Below, piece by piece: positions 25,918 through 34,227 of a stretch of DNA of 64,000 bases. The DNA comes from DASQEH01 sp038237745 (GTDB taxonomy: Bacteria; Actinomycetota; Actinomycetes; Propionibacteriales; Nocardioidaceae), in assembly GCA_038237745.1 (NCBI GenBank), contig JBBRYJ010000001.1:310001-374000 (forward strand), read 5' to 3'. The notes under the pieces were generated by a model. The model was not told the origin of the DNA, did no database searches, and was given only the letters and a program-made list of their open reading frames with translations. Every line of letters begins with the position of its first letter. The first letter of the stretch is position 1. Position numbers and translations under genes: made by a program.

Positions 25918-27540
25918 TCAGTGACTGTGCCCGTGACCGTGGCCGCCACCGGAGTCCGGCTCCGGCTCGGCAGGCCTCTCGACCACGAGGGTCTCCGTGG
26001 TCAGGAGCATCCCGGCGATCGAGGCAGCGTTGACGAGCGCCGACTTGGTGACCTTGACCGGGTCGAGCACGCCCTGCGACACCAGGTCGCCGTACTCTCC
26101 GGTAGCTGCGTTGAAGCCGTTCCCGGCTCCGGCCTCGCGGACCTTCGCCACGACGACGTACCCCTGGTCACCGCCGTTCTCGGCAATCCAGCGCAACGGC
26201 TCGTCGATCGCGATCCGGACGATACGCACTCCGGTCGCCTCGTCGCCGGTCAGCCCGAGGCTCTTGTCCAGGACCTTGGCGGCGTGGACGAGGGCTGAGC
26301 CACCACCGGCGATGATGCCCTCCTCGATGGCTGCCCTGGTCGCGGAGACGGCATCCTCGATACGGTGCTTCTTCTCCTTGAGCTCGACCTCCGTCGCTGC
26401 GCCGACCTTGACGACGCAGACGCCCCCGGCGAGCTTGGCGAGCCGCTCCTGCAGCTTCTCGCGGTCCCAGTCAGAGTCGGTGTTCTCGATCTCGGCCTTT
26501 ATCTGGTTGACCCGGCCGCTGACCTCGTGAGCGTCGCCGTTGCCCTCGACGATCGTCGTGTCGTCCTTGGTGATGACGATGCGACGGGCCGAACCGAGGA
26601 CTTCCAGACCGACCTGGTCGAGCTTGAGGCCGATGTCCGGCGACACGACTTGCGCGCCTGTGAGCACGGCGATGTCCTGGAGCATCGCCTTGCGACGGTC
26701 GCCGAAGGCAGGTGCCTTGACGGCCGCGGCGTTGAACGTGCCCCGGATCTTGTTGACGACGAGGGTGGACAGAGCCTCTCCGTCGATGTCCTCGGCGATG
26801 ATGAAGAGCGGCTTACCGGCCTGGACGACCTTCTCGAGCAGTGGCAGGAGGTCGCTGATCGCGGAGATCTTGCCCTGGTTGAGCAGGACGTACGGGTCGT
26901 CGAGGACCGTCTCCATGCGCTCCGCGTCGGTAACGAAGTACGGGGAGATGTAGCCCTTGTCGAACTGCATTCCCTCGGTGAACTCGAGCTCGGTTCCGAG
27001 GGTGTTGGACTCCTCGACCGTGATGACGCCGTCCTTGCCGACCTTGTCGAAGGCCTGGGCGATGAGGTCACCGATGAGAGAGTCGCGGGCCGAGATCGTG
27101 GCCACGTGCGCCATGTCCTCAGTGGAGTCGACGTCGCGAGCCGCCTCGACGAGAGCGGCGTTGACGGCCTCCACGGCCTTGTCGACGCCGCGCTTGAGGT
27201 CCATCGGGTTGGCGCCGGCAGCGACCGCACGCAGTCCTTCGTGGACGAGCGCCTGGGCGATCACGGTGGCGGTCGTGGTGCCGTCACCAGCGACGTCGTT
27301 TGTCTTGGTGGCGACCTCTTTGGCGAGCTGGGCGCCGAGGTTCTCGAACGGGTCGTCGAGCTCGACCTCACGCGCGACGGTCACACCGTCGTTGGTGATC
27401 GTCGGCGCTCCCCACTTCTTGTCGAGGACGACATAGCGGCCCTTGGGGCCGAGGGTCACCTTGACGGTGTTCGCGAGGGCGTCGACCCCTCGTTCGAGCG
27501 CCCGGCGGGCGTGCTCGTCGAACTCAAGAATCTTTGACAT
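25918..27540 (-). CDS. groEL: 60-kDa chaperonin GroEL, histidine-rich tail (GroEL1-like)
   Basis: 540 residues. Canonical chaperonin: VKVTLGPKGRYVVLDKKWG, the ATP-site GDGTTTATV, and GGGSALVHA in the C-terminal equatorial domain. The C-terminus ends in GGGHGHGHSH instead of the Gly-Met repeats of most GroELs, as in actinobacterial GroEL1 encoded with groES. It folds client proteins together with GroES; the His tail may bind metals. It lies 165 bp after groES on the same strand, across four hairpins, and is expected to share its CIRCE-controlled promoters. Confidence 0.97.
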   Translation of the reverse strand: MSKILEFDEHARRALERGVDALANTVKVTLGPKGRYVVLDKKWGAPTITNDGVTVAREVELDDPFENLGAQLAKEVATKTNDVAGDGTTTATVIAQALVHEGLRAVAAGANPMDLKRGVDKAVEAVNAALVEAARDVDSTEDMAHVATISARDSLIGDLIAQAFDKVGKDGVITVEESNTLGTELEFTEGMQFDKGYISPYFVTDAERMETVLDDPYVLLNQGKISAISDLLPLLEKVVQAGKPLFIIAEDIDGEALSTLVVNKIRGTFNAAAVKAPAFGDRRKAMLQDIAVLTGAQVVSPDIGLKLDQVGLEVLGSARRIVITKDDTTIVEGNGDAHEVSGRVNQIKAEIENTDSDWDREKLQERLAKLAGGVCVVKVGAATEVELKEKKHRIEDAVSATRAAIEEGIIAGGGSALVHAAKVLDKSLGLTGDEATGVRIVRIAIDEPLRWIAENGGDQGYVVVAKVREAGAGNGFNAATGEYGDLVSQGVLDPVKVTKSALVNAASIAGMLLTTETLVVERPAEPEPDSGGGHGHGHSH

Positions 27541-27566
27541 TGATGGTCCTTCGTAGAATCACGGTC

Positions 27567-27688
27567 CCCCGCGCGAGCGGGGAAGGCTGTCTCGACCTCG
27601 GGTCGAGGACGGAAGTCCCGCAGGCTTCGGCGGGATGGGCTAGCTGCGGCGCGCCCCGGCGCCCGGTATGCGGACCCCGGGGCGTGCC
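27567..27688 (-). promoter_or_regulatory. four successive RNA hairpins in the groES-groEL spacer
   Basis: Seen as inverted repeats: 27648-27659 with 27677-27688 (12 bp, one mismatch, 17-nt loop, 18 nt after the groES stop); 27616-27621 with 27630-27635 (6 bp); 27591-27597 with 27601-27607 (7 bp, 3-nt loop); 27567-27572 with 27577-27582 (6 bp, GCGA-type tetraloop). No U-run follows. They could attenuate, process or stabilise the groES-groEL transcript. Confidence 0.6.
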
Positions 27689-27705
27689 TTGGAGCTGTAT
27701 GCGTC

Positions 27706-28002
27706 TTACTTGTCGACGACGGCGAGAACGTCGCGTGCAGACAGGATCAGGTACTCCTCGCCGGAGTACTTGACCTCAGTGCCGCCGTACTTGCTGTAGA
27801 TGACGGTGTCACCCACGGAGATGTCGAGCGGGACGCGGTTGCCGCTGTCGTCGACGCGACCCGGTCCCACCGCAAGGACTTCGCCCTCCTGGGGCTTCTC
27901 CTTCGCGGTGTCCGGGATGACCAGGCCGGAGGCCGTGGTCTGCTCTGCCTCGAGCGTCTGGACGACTATGCGGTCTTCGAGTGGCTTGATGCTGACGGAC
28001 AC
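27706..28002 (-). CDS. groES: 10-kDa co-chaperonin GroES
   Basis: 98 residues, complete. It begins VSIKPLEDRIVVQTLEAEQTT, contains the mobile loop region EAEQTTASGLVIPDTAKEK, which contacts GroEL, and ends with KYSGEEYLILSARDVLAVV. A leader of about 80 nt separates the proximal promoter from the start codon. First gene of the chaperonin operon. Confidence 0.98.
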   Translation of the reverse strand: MSVSIKPLEDRIVVQTLEAEQTTASGLVIPDTAKEKPQEGEVLAVGPGRVDDSGNRVPLDISVGDTVIYSKYGGTEVKYSGEEYLILSARDVLAVVDK

Positions 28003-28084
28003 GTGCTGACCTCACCTTTCACGGGATGAGAGAGGTGCTTCTCGAACGGGTGCAGTGCGGAGCAGTTCACGTCGTCGCGGGCGC

Positions 28085-28113
28085 CGTATACCGTTCGCGC
28101 GTGGCACACTCAA
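28085..28113 (-). promoter_or_regulatory. groES promoter P2 (proximal)
   Basis: -35 TTGAGT (28113-28108) and -10 TATACG (28090-28085) with 17 bp between them. The -35 lies inside the second CIRCE-like element, so HrcA binding would block it. Confidence 0.55.
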
Positions 28114-28127
28114 GGTGAGAGTGCCAC
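28101..28127. promoter_or_regulatory. CIRCE-like operator 2
   Basis: Arms GTGGCACAC (28101-28109) and GAGTGCCAC (28119-28127), 9-bp spacer, one mismatch from perfect symmetry. Related to the CIRCE consensus TTAGCACTC-N9-GAGTGCTAA bound by HrcA. It overlaps P2 and would lie in the leader of P1 transcripts. Confidence 0.7.
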
Positions 28128-28132
28128 CTCCG

Positions 28133-28161
28133 AATCTATGCCGTGATTAGCACTCGGTCAA
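28133..28161 (-). promoter_or_regulatory. groES promoter P1 (distal)
   Basis: -35 TTGACC (28161-28156) and -10 TAGATT (28138-28133), 17-bp spacing, a good housekeeping-type promoter. The -35 lies in the spacer of CIRCE 1. Confidence 0.7.
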
Positions 28162-28173
28162 GCCGAGTGCCAG
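28147..28173. promoter_or_regulatory. CIRCE operator 1
   Basis: TTAGCACTC (28147-28155), 9-bp spacer, GAGTGCCAG (28165-28173). The left arm is a perfect consensus half; the right arm matches in its first six bases. Binding site for the HrcA repressor of chaperonin genes (known family), overlapping P1. Confidence 0.88.
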
Positions 28174-28241
28174 AGCGTGGAGAGCCCGGGGCGTCCGTGG
28201 TGGCCGGTCGGGTCAGCCGACCGCTCTGCCACGATGGGCGT

Positions 28242-29441
28242 GTGGATCTCGCGACGCTGGAGTACCTGCGGACCCCCGCTGGTCGAGAGCTGCTCGGCAC
28301 CGTCAGCGCGACGTACGACGGCGACAACGCACTGTCCGTGTCGACGGCTCTGCGCGCGTCGTACGAGCCGGGTGTCATCGCGGCAGCGCTCAGCCAGGTC
28401 GCGCTACGGCGGCACGGTGCGGCCAAGTTCGGCGACGACGCGGCAGTCCTCCTCCTCACCCGCGCGGGGCTCGAGCAGGCCACCCACCAGCTCGTCGCCG
28501 CGCACCGGGCGCTGCGAGTCACCCGAAGCGGCGCCCGCAGAGTGCTCGAGCTCGGGTGCGGCATCGGCGCGGACCTGATCGCCCTTTGTCGCGCCGGTTT
28601 GGAGGTGCGAGCGGTCGAACGGGACCCTCTCACGGCCCAGATCGCGGCCGCCAACCTGGAGGCTCTCGGGCTCGAGGGGCGCGTCGGCGTTGGTGCTGCG
28701 GAGGACCAGGACCGCTCGTGGCCGGACATCGTGTACGCGGACCCGGCTCGCCGGTCCGCCCGCGGACGGATCCGCTCACCCGACCGCTACTCACCGCCAT
28801 GGCGCTTCGTCGAGTCGCTCCTGGAGGCCGACGCGGTGGTGAAGGCAGCACCGGGTCTCTCGCACGAGCGCATACCCGTAGGTGTAGAAGCGGAGTGGGT
28901 GAGCCTCGACGGGCAGCTCAGGGAGGTCTCGCTGTCGTCCGGCCGCGCCGTCACCGCCCGTCGCAGGGCGACAGTGCTCAAGACGAGAGGTCGACCAGAG
29001 ACGGCAACCGATGCCGACGACCCGGGTCAGGCCGACGTACGGCCTCCGGGACGCTTCGTGCACGACCCCGACGACGCGGTCACTCGGGCGCACCTCGTCA
29101 CCGTGGTGGCTGCCGAGGTGCGGGGATGGCTGCTCGACGAGCACATCGCCTACGTGTCGTCCGACGAGCCCGGCGATGGACGTCTTGCGCACGGTTTCGA
29201 GGTCCTGGACGTGCTTCCCTTCCGGGAGAGGAGCCTGCGCGCCGCCCTGCGGGCAAGGGACGTCGGCGCACTCACCATCAAGACGAGAGGCGTGATGGTG
29301 ACACCCGAAGCGCTGCGAAGCCGACTCTCGCTCACCGGTTCGAGAGCTGCGACGATCATCGTGACGCGTACGCCGAGCGGCGCGCTCGCCCTGCTTGTGC
29401 GGCGCCTCAGCAGCGCCGCGGATGCGCGCCGGGAACCCTGA
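28242..29441 (+). CDS. SAM-dependent methyltransferase with THUMP-like C-terminal domain
   Basis: 399 residues from the GTG at 28242 (VDLATLEYL). SAM motif I is VLELGCGIGADL (about 106-117), the acidic residue follows in VRAVERDP, and a motif IV-like YADPARRS is present. The C-terminal half (about 250-395) resembles the THUMP-like domain of this family, suggesting an RNA substrate. Substrate not established. It diverges from groES, so its promoter shares the CIRCE region, and its 3' end overlaps the GH3 gene by 35 bp in opposite orientation. Confidence 0.85.
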   Translation: MDLATLEYLRTPAGRELLGTVSATYDGDNALSVSTALRASYEPGVIAAALSQVALRRHGAAKFGDDAAVLLLTRAGLEQATHQLVAAHRALRVTRSGARRVLELGCGIGADLIALCRAGLEVRAVERDPLTAQIAAANLEALGLEGRVGVGAAEDQDRSWPDIVYADPARRSARGRIRSPDRYSPPWRFVESLLEADAVVKAAPGLSHERIPVGVEAEWVSLDGQLREVSLSSGRAVTARRRATVLKTRGRPETATDADDPGQADVRPPGRFVHDPDDAVTRAHLVTVVAAEVRGWLLDEHIAYVSSDEPGDGRLAHGFEVLDVLPFRERSLRAALRARDVGALTIKTRGVMVTPEALRSRLSLTGSRAATIIVTRTPSGALALLVRRLSSAADARREP

Positions 29442-30858
29442 CCGGCAGATGACCCCGCGCGCTGGTGGCTCCTGTGGGACCCTGGACCACCGTCGCCGCC
29501 GCGCTGGAGAGCCGCTTCGACAGCGCCCGGTGGCTGCCGATGACGGTGACGGGCACCGGCTTTTCGTGAGCCTCGCCGGTCATCAATGCGCTGATCCTGG
29601 CCGCGGCGTCCTCGAGCCTGAGTCGCGACAGTGAGCCGTCCCTCAGCCCGTCCAGGGCGGCGACCACTGCGCTACCAGAGCCGTAGTGCTGAGTCACGGC
29701 GGCCATCTCGAGCGCATCGGTCGTGACCAGTCCTGAGAAGCCGAGCTCCGACGACAAGAGGTGGACGTCCGGGCCGGACAGGTCTGCGGGTACTCCCGGA
29801 TCCACGTGCTGCAGGGCGAGGTGCCCGAGCATGACCGCAGGGGCGCCGGCCCGGACGCCTCGTGCGAACGGGACGAAGTCCCGCCGACGGAGCTGGTCGA
29901 GCGGTGCGGTCTGTACCGGCAGAGTCCCATGGCTGTTCGAGGTCAAGGAGCCGTGGCCGGGGAAGTGCTTGAGGACCGGGACGATCCCGCTCGAGAGGTA
30001 GCCGGTCGTCGCAGCGGAGACGATAGCTGCGACCCGGACGGCATCTCCGCCTGCCGAACGGCTCCCGATCGTCGGGTCGGAGGGGCCGATGGTGACGTCG
30101 GCGTCAGGGGCGAAGACCATCGTGAATCCGGCGGCACGGAGCTCCTGACCGCTCGCGGCGGCGACCCTCCGTGCCAACCGACGGCTGCCTGCGGCCCCCT
30201 GGCTCACCAGCGTGGGGAACTGGGTCATCGGCGCTCCCAGCCGCGCGACGATGCCGCCCTCCTGGTCGACAGCAACGACGAGCGGCCACGCGTGTCGGGT
30301 CGCCGAGCTCGCCTGGAGGGAGGTGTTCGAGGCGGCCACCTGGTCGACGGACACGACGTTGTCGTCCATGACGATGACGCCGCCCAGGTGGTAGCGCGCG
30401 ACCAGGGCAGTCGGCGAGCCGGTACCGGTGTACCGCGCGACGATCACCTGCCCGGCGAGCTCCCGGTCGGACAATCCAGCAGCCGCTCGCTGAGCGGCCT
30501 GCCACTGCCCCCGGGTCGGGCCCCACCCGGTCGGAACCCTGCGAGGTCGGTGAACGGTCGGCGCCGAAGGCACGGTGGGCTGCGTGCCACTCGTCGGAGC
30601 TCCCGTCACCGGTTGGGATGCCTGCGACGCTGGAGGCTGCCGGCCGGATGCGGTAGTGCCGTCGGCGGGGTGGGCACTTCCTGGAGGTGCGGCAGCGGTC
30701 TCGTTGGTTGCCGGTTGGGACCCGCTCGACGTGCCGGCCCCTGAGCAGGCTGCAGTTATGAGCAGGACACCTGCCGCGACGGGCGGCAGGCATCTCACCC
30801 GTATCGGCCACGACGCCGCCCGTCCGAGCACCGCACACCCCCTGCCAAAAGCCTGCAT
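29407..30858 (-). CDS. GH3 beta-N-acetylhexosaminidase-like lipoprotein (NagZ family)
   Basis: 483 residues from the ATG at 30858, preceded by AGGGGG. The lipoprotein signal has lipobox ITAAC; a Pro/Ser/Thr-rich linker follows, then a GH3 domain with VAVDQEGGIVARL, LKHFPGHG and nucleophile Asp in VTTDALEM. The catalytic dyad segment, usually DSH in NagZ, reads NSH (SLTSNSHGTLPV). The family removes GlcNAc from peptidoglycan fragments or glycolipids, here outside the membrane. The Asp to Asn change could reduce activity or shift specificity. Confidence 0.88.
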   Translation of the reverse strand: MQAFGRGCAVLGRAASWPIRVRCLPPVAAGVLLITAACSGAGTSSGSQPATNETAAAPPGSAHPADGTTASGRQPPASQASQPVTGAPTSGTQPTVPSAPTVHRPRRVPTGWGPTRGQWQAAQRAAAGLSDRELAGQVIVARYTGTGSPTALVARYHLGGVIVMDDNVVSVDQVAASNTSLQASSATRHAWPLVVAVDQEGGIVARLGAPMTQFPTLVSQGAAGSRRLARRVAAASGQELRAAGFTMVFAPDADVTIGPSDPTIGSRSAGGDAVRVAAIVSAATTGYLSSGIVPVLKHFPGHGSLTSNSHGTLPVQTAPLDQLRRRDFVPFARGVRAGAPAVMLGHLALQHVDPGVPADLSGPDVHLLSSELGFSGLVTTDALEMAAVTQHYGSGSAVVAALDGLRDGSLSRLRLEDAAARISALMTGEAHEKPVPVTVIGSHRALSKRLSSAAATVVQGPTGATSARGHLPVRVPGAHPRRC

Positions 30859-31082
30859 CGAGCGTCCCCCTGAACGGGGTCCGAGCGTTGCCCAGACGTG
30901 GACACCGCTCGTGGCGGGGCTTCTCGATCGCTGACGTCTGGCGTGTGCCACCGAGCGTCGACCACATTACCCGCGCCGACGCGGCAGAGGTCGTGGACGC
31001 TCTGCGCAGCTGGAGGTGGAGGTCACGCACGCCATGGTGCTGGCAGCCACCCACTGAGATCCTGCGGGCGGCTCGTCCCGCC

Positions 31083-32129
31083 TCAGGCGACGACGGTGGT
31101 CACCGGCATCGACGAGTCGGCGGGGATGTCCAGAGCGGACGGCGAACGCCCTCGTCGTACCAGCTCCGAGCCGAGGGCTGCGACCATCGCCCCGTTGTCG
31201 GTGCAGAGACCAGGACTCGGAACTCGGACGGTGATGCCACGTTGCGAGGCGCGCTGCTCCGCCAGGACCCGCAGCCGCGAGTTCGCGGCCACACCACCGG
31301 CGATCAGGAGGTGCTCCGCGCCGATGTCCAGGCATGCGCTGACCGCCTTGCGGGTGAGTACGTCGCAGACCGCCTCCTGGAAGGAGGCAGCGACGTCCGC
31401 GACGGGAACCGGCTGGCCCGCCGCCTCCCGAGCCTCGACCCAGCGCGCCACCGCTGTCTTGAGCCCGCTGAACGAGAAGTCGAAGCGGTGCCTCTCGAGG
31501 TCAGGGCCGGTCGAGAGGCCCCGCGGGAAGTCGATGGTCACCGACCCACCGTCGGACGCGGCACGGTCGAGATGAGGGCCGCCGGGAAAAGGAAGCCCGA
31601 GGAGCCGGGCCACCTTGTCGAAGGCCTCACCCGCCGCGTCGTCGATCGTGGCGCCCAGCCGCGCGACACCCATCGTGATGTCGGTGACGTGGAGCAGGCT
31701 CGAGTGGCCCCCGCTCACGAGCAGAGCCACACAGGGCTCCGGTAGCGGTCCGTGCTCGAGCTGGTCGACCGCCACGTGGGCCGCGAGATGGTTGACGCCG
31801 TACAGCGGGCGGCCCAGCGCCAGGGCCAGCGCCTTTGCCGCTGCGAGACCGACGAGTAGCGCCCCGGCGAGGCCCGGCCCCGAGGTCACGGCGACCGCGT
31901 CGACGTCTTGCAGCCGGACCCCCGCCTGCCGGCAAGCCAGCTCGATGGTCGGCCGCATCGCCTCGAGGTGCGCACGGCTCGCGACCTCTGGAACGACGCC
32001 ACCGAAGCGGGCGTGCTCGCCGACGCTCGAGGCGACCGCATCGGCCAGCAAGGTGTTGCCTCTGACCATCCCTACACCGGTCTCGTCGCACGACGTCTCG
32101 ATGCCGAGGATCAGGGGGAGATCGCTCAT
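31083..32129 (-). CDS. tsaD: tRNA N6-adenosine threonylcarbamoyltransferase TsaD
   Basis: 348 residues; transfers the threonylcarbamoyl group to A37 of ANN-reading tRNAs, with TsaB and TsaE. ASKHA-fold start GIETSCDETG, metal-binding HLAAH, nucleotide-binding VSGGHSSL and GGVAANSRLR. Its ATG overlaps the rimI stop (ATGA), so the gene is translationally coupled to its partners. Most downstream gene of the t6A run; a 224-bp gap with no convincing gene separates it from the GH3 lipoprotein gene. Confidence 0.97.
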   Translation of the reverse strand: MSDLPLILGIETSCDETGVGMVRGNTLLADAVASSVGEHARFGGVVPEVASRAHLEAMRPTIELACRQAGVRLQDVDAVAVTSGPGLAGALLVGLAAAKALALALGRPLYGVNHLAAHVAVDQLEHGPLPEPCVALLVSGGHSSLLHVTDITMGVARLGATIDDAAGEAFDKVARLLGLPFPGGPHLDRAASDGGSVTIDFPRGLSTGPDLERHRFDFSFSGLKTAVARWVEAREAAGQPVPVADVAASFQEAVCDVLTRKAVSACLDIGAEHLLIAGGVAANSRLRVLAEQRASQRGITVRVPSPGLCTDNGAMVAALGSELVRRGRSPSALDIPADSSMPVTTVVA

Positions 32130-32626
32130 CGGCTCCCCCGATCGGCTCCAACGTGTGACGAGGCCCGCCCGGCAAGCCTTACCTCCATGACGACTGCGTC
32201 GACGGCCGCACCGGCCGCGCGTGGGTAATACCTCGGACGCCGGGCGATCTCGCGAAGGTCGTTGCGCTCGTACAGCGCCAGGGCTGCCCGGTTGTCAGCC
32301 GCGACCTCCAGCAGGGTGCGGTCACAGCCCAGTCGCCGGGCGAGGGCGAGGAGCTCCTCGAGAAGCAGCGTTGCGACACGGTGCCGACGGTGGCTCTCCA
32401 TCACTGCGAGCCGCCGCAGGTCGCTGGTCTCGCCTGCGGACGAAAGCGCGCCGTACCCGACGATCTCCGAACCGTCGACGGCGACCAGCACGTGCCGTCC
32501 CTCTCCGGTGCCTGCGAGCTCATGTCCGACGGACGCCGGCGACCATGCCCCTCGTCCGAAGACGGCCTGTTCGAGAGCCACCACTGCCTCCACATCTGTC
32601 GTCACGGGGGAGCGCACGAGAATCAC
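32126..32626 (-). CDS. rimI: ribosomal-protein-alanine acetyltransferase RimI
   Basis: 166 residues, GNAT fold. The acetyl-CoA loop region reads ESHRRHRVATLLLEELL, a variant of the usual RGxGxG; LLEVAADNRAALALYERNDL is the conserved RimI C-terminal signature. It acetylates the N-terminus of S18 in known homologues. GTG start at 32626 overlaps tsaB; stop overlaps tsaD. Gene order tsaE-tsaB-rimI-tsaD is standard in actinobacteria. Confidence 0.92.
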   Translation of the reverse strand: MILVRSPVTTDVEAVVALEQAVFGRGAWSPASVGHELAGTGEGRHVLVAVDGSEIVGYGALSSAGETSDLRRLAVMESHRRHRVATLLLEELLALARRLGCDRTLLEVAADNRAALALYERNDLREIARRPRYYPRAAGAAVDAVVMEVRLAGRASSHVGADRGSR

Positions 32627-33252
32627 GACACCCGCTTCCGTGGGACCTGCCGGGCAACGTCGGGTCGTCTGAGGTACAACGGCTCGGCCGGAAGGAGCTC
32701 GGCGCCCCCGGACACAGCCAGGCGAGCAAGCTCCGAGGCGCTCGGGTACTCGGGGGGCGTCGCCGACGGGAACGCGTCCGGGTACAGCACCGGACCGCGC
32801 CCCGCGACCCGTCCGTCGAAGCCGACCTCGTGCGGCAGACAGACGGTTGGCGCCGTCAGGCGACGTGCGTGGGCGTCGTACTGAGCCCAGTAGACCTCCT
32901 TGCGCCGTGCGTCGTTGGCGACCACGAAAGGGTGCCCGTCGTACCCCACCGCCGCCGCCAATGCGTCGAGGGTGCAGACCCCGACGACCGGAAGGTCCAA
33001 CGCCAAAGCCATCGTGCGGGCGGTGACCACACCGACGCGAAGGCCGGTGAAGGGACCGGGCCCTACCCCTACGGCGATCCGGGTGAGGGCGTGAGGACCT
33101 GTCTCCGCGTCGGTAAGCACCTGCGCGATTCCGGGGGCGAGCAGCTCACCGTGTCGCAGTGGGTCGACCACGGTGCACTCGGCCACCACCTCGCGGCCGT
33201 CATGGAGAGCGACCGTGACTGCGTGGGTAGCGGTGTCGAAGGCGAGGAGCAT
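32623..33252 (-). CDS. tsaB: t6A synthesis protein TsaB
   Basis: 209 residues. ASKHA-fold start LAFDTATHAVTVALHDG, conserved VGVGPGPFTGLRVGV (dimer/nucleotide segment) and the N-terminal half typical of TsaB. It is the non-catalytic partner of TsaD. Overlaps rimI by 4 bp and begins 12 bp after the tsaE stop. Confidence 0.95.
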   Translation of the reverse strand: MLLAFDTATHAVTVALHDGREVVAECTVVDPLRHGELLAPGIAQVLTDAETGPHALTRIAVGVGPGPFTGLRVGVVTARTMALALDLPVVGVCTLDALAAAVGYDGHPFVVANDARRKEVYWAQYDAHARRLTAPTVCLPHEVGFDGRVAGRGPVLYPDAFPSATPPEYPSASELARLAVSGGAELLPAEPLYLRRPDVARQVPRKRVS

Positions 33253-33264
33253 GGGTCCACAAGC

Positions 33265-34227
33265 CTAGGCGCCTCGCGAGGGGACGCCCGCCAGGGCGCT
33301 CCGGACCCCTGCGCCCACCCAGCGTGCGCCGACCGGCGTCACCGAGATGACGCGCGGCTCGTCTCCGCCGCTAGGGCCGCCGCCCACGTCACCGCCTCGT
33401 GCACGGCTCAGATGGACGTGCAGGCGATTGGCCGACAAGGCCTCGGCGATTCCCTCGCCCCACTCGACGAGCGTCACCGACTCCTCGATGGATGCATCCA
33501 AGTCGAGGTCGTCCAGCTCGGCGCCGTCACCGAGGCGGAACGCGTCGACATGCACGAGCCCAGGACCGGCGCCGAGTGATGGATGAACCCGCGAGATCAC
33601 GAAGGTAGGCGACGTGACCTCGCCACGCACGCCGAGCCCGGCGCCGACGCCTTGCGCGAGCGTCGTCTTTCCCGCACCGAGCGCACCGGACAGGATCACC
33701 AGGTCACCGGCGCGCAGGAGCCCTGCGAGACGGCGTCCGAGGTTGGCGGCAGCCTCGGCTGTGGGCGCCGCGACCTCCGCCCCTAGTGCCTTCACCATCG
33801 ACCCGGTTTCACCAGGCTGAGCTACCTCGGTGTACGACCTGCTGCTCAGAGCGGTCGAGGTCTCGGGAAGCTCAGGCCCGACAAGGACGCAGACGTCGTC
33901 GTACCCTCGGGCGGCTGCCACGCGCTCGGCCTTCTCGACGAGTGCTCCGAGGACCTCCGACCAACGAGCGCTCGGCAGCGTGCTGACTCGCCGGAGTCCG
34001 AGCGCCATTCCGTGGTCCTCGAAGAGAAGGGCCCCGACCGTGGTCCCGTCGAGGCCGCAGACCAGACCGCCGGACCGGCTCAGCGCCTCGACCACCGTGG
34101 CCCCGGTGTCCGGCGGAGTGGGTCCGTCAGCGCTCGGCAGCGCCGGGGTCTCGAAGGCAACGCGAATGACCTTGGCAATCGTGTCCGCGTCGTGAGCAGA
34201 CGCCTCCCGTACGCTCAGGTCGGGCAT
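33265..34227 (-). CDS. tsaE: fusion of a GNAT-like domain and TsaE ATPase
   Basis: 320 residues, about twice a normal TsaE. The N-terminal 150 residues (MPDLSVREASAHDADTIAKV) look like a GNAT acetyltransferase domain, but the acetyl-CoA loop is degenerate (SARWSEVLG). The C-terminal 165 residues are TsaE: Walker A GALGAGKTT, TSPTFVISRVH, HVDAFRLGD and TLVEWGEG. TsaE drives t6A turnover by TsaBD. The ATG at 34227 lies 13 bp inside the alpha/beta hydrolase gene's end, so an unbroken fusion is the simplest reading; no internal stop or ribosome binding site splits it. Confidence 0.9.
   Translation of the reverse strand: MPDLSVREASAHDADTIAKVIRVAFETPALPSADGPTPPDTGATVVEALSRSGGLVCGLDGTTVGALLFEDHGMALGLRRVSTLPSARWSEVLGALVEKAERVAAARGYDDVCVLVGPELPETSTALSSRSYTEVAQPGETGSMVKALGAEVAAPTAEAAANLGRRLAGLLRAGDLVILSGALGAGKTTLAQGVGAGLGVRGEVTSPTFVISRVHPSLGAGPGLVHVDAFRLGDGAELDDLDLDASIEESVTLVEWGEGIAEALSANRLHVHLSRARGGDVGGGPSGGDEPRVISVTPVGARWVGAGVRSALAGVPSRGA

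Noticed and set aside
30859..31082. Possible gene in the 224-bp gap before tsaD
   Set aside because: Frames on both strands lack a ribosome binding site and any similarity I recognise.
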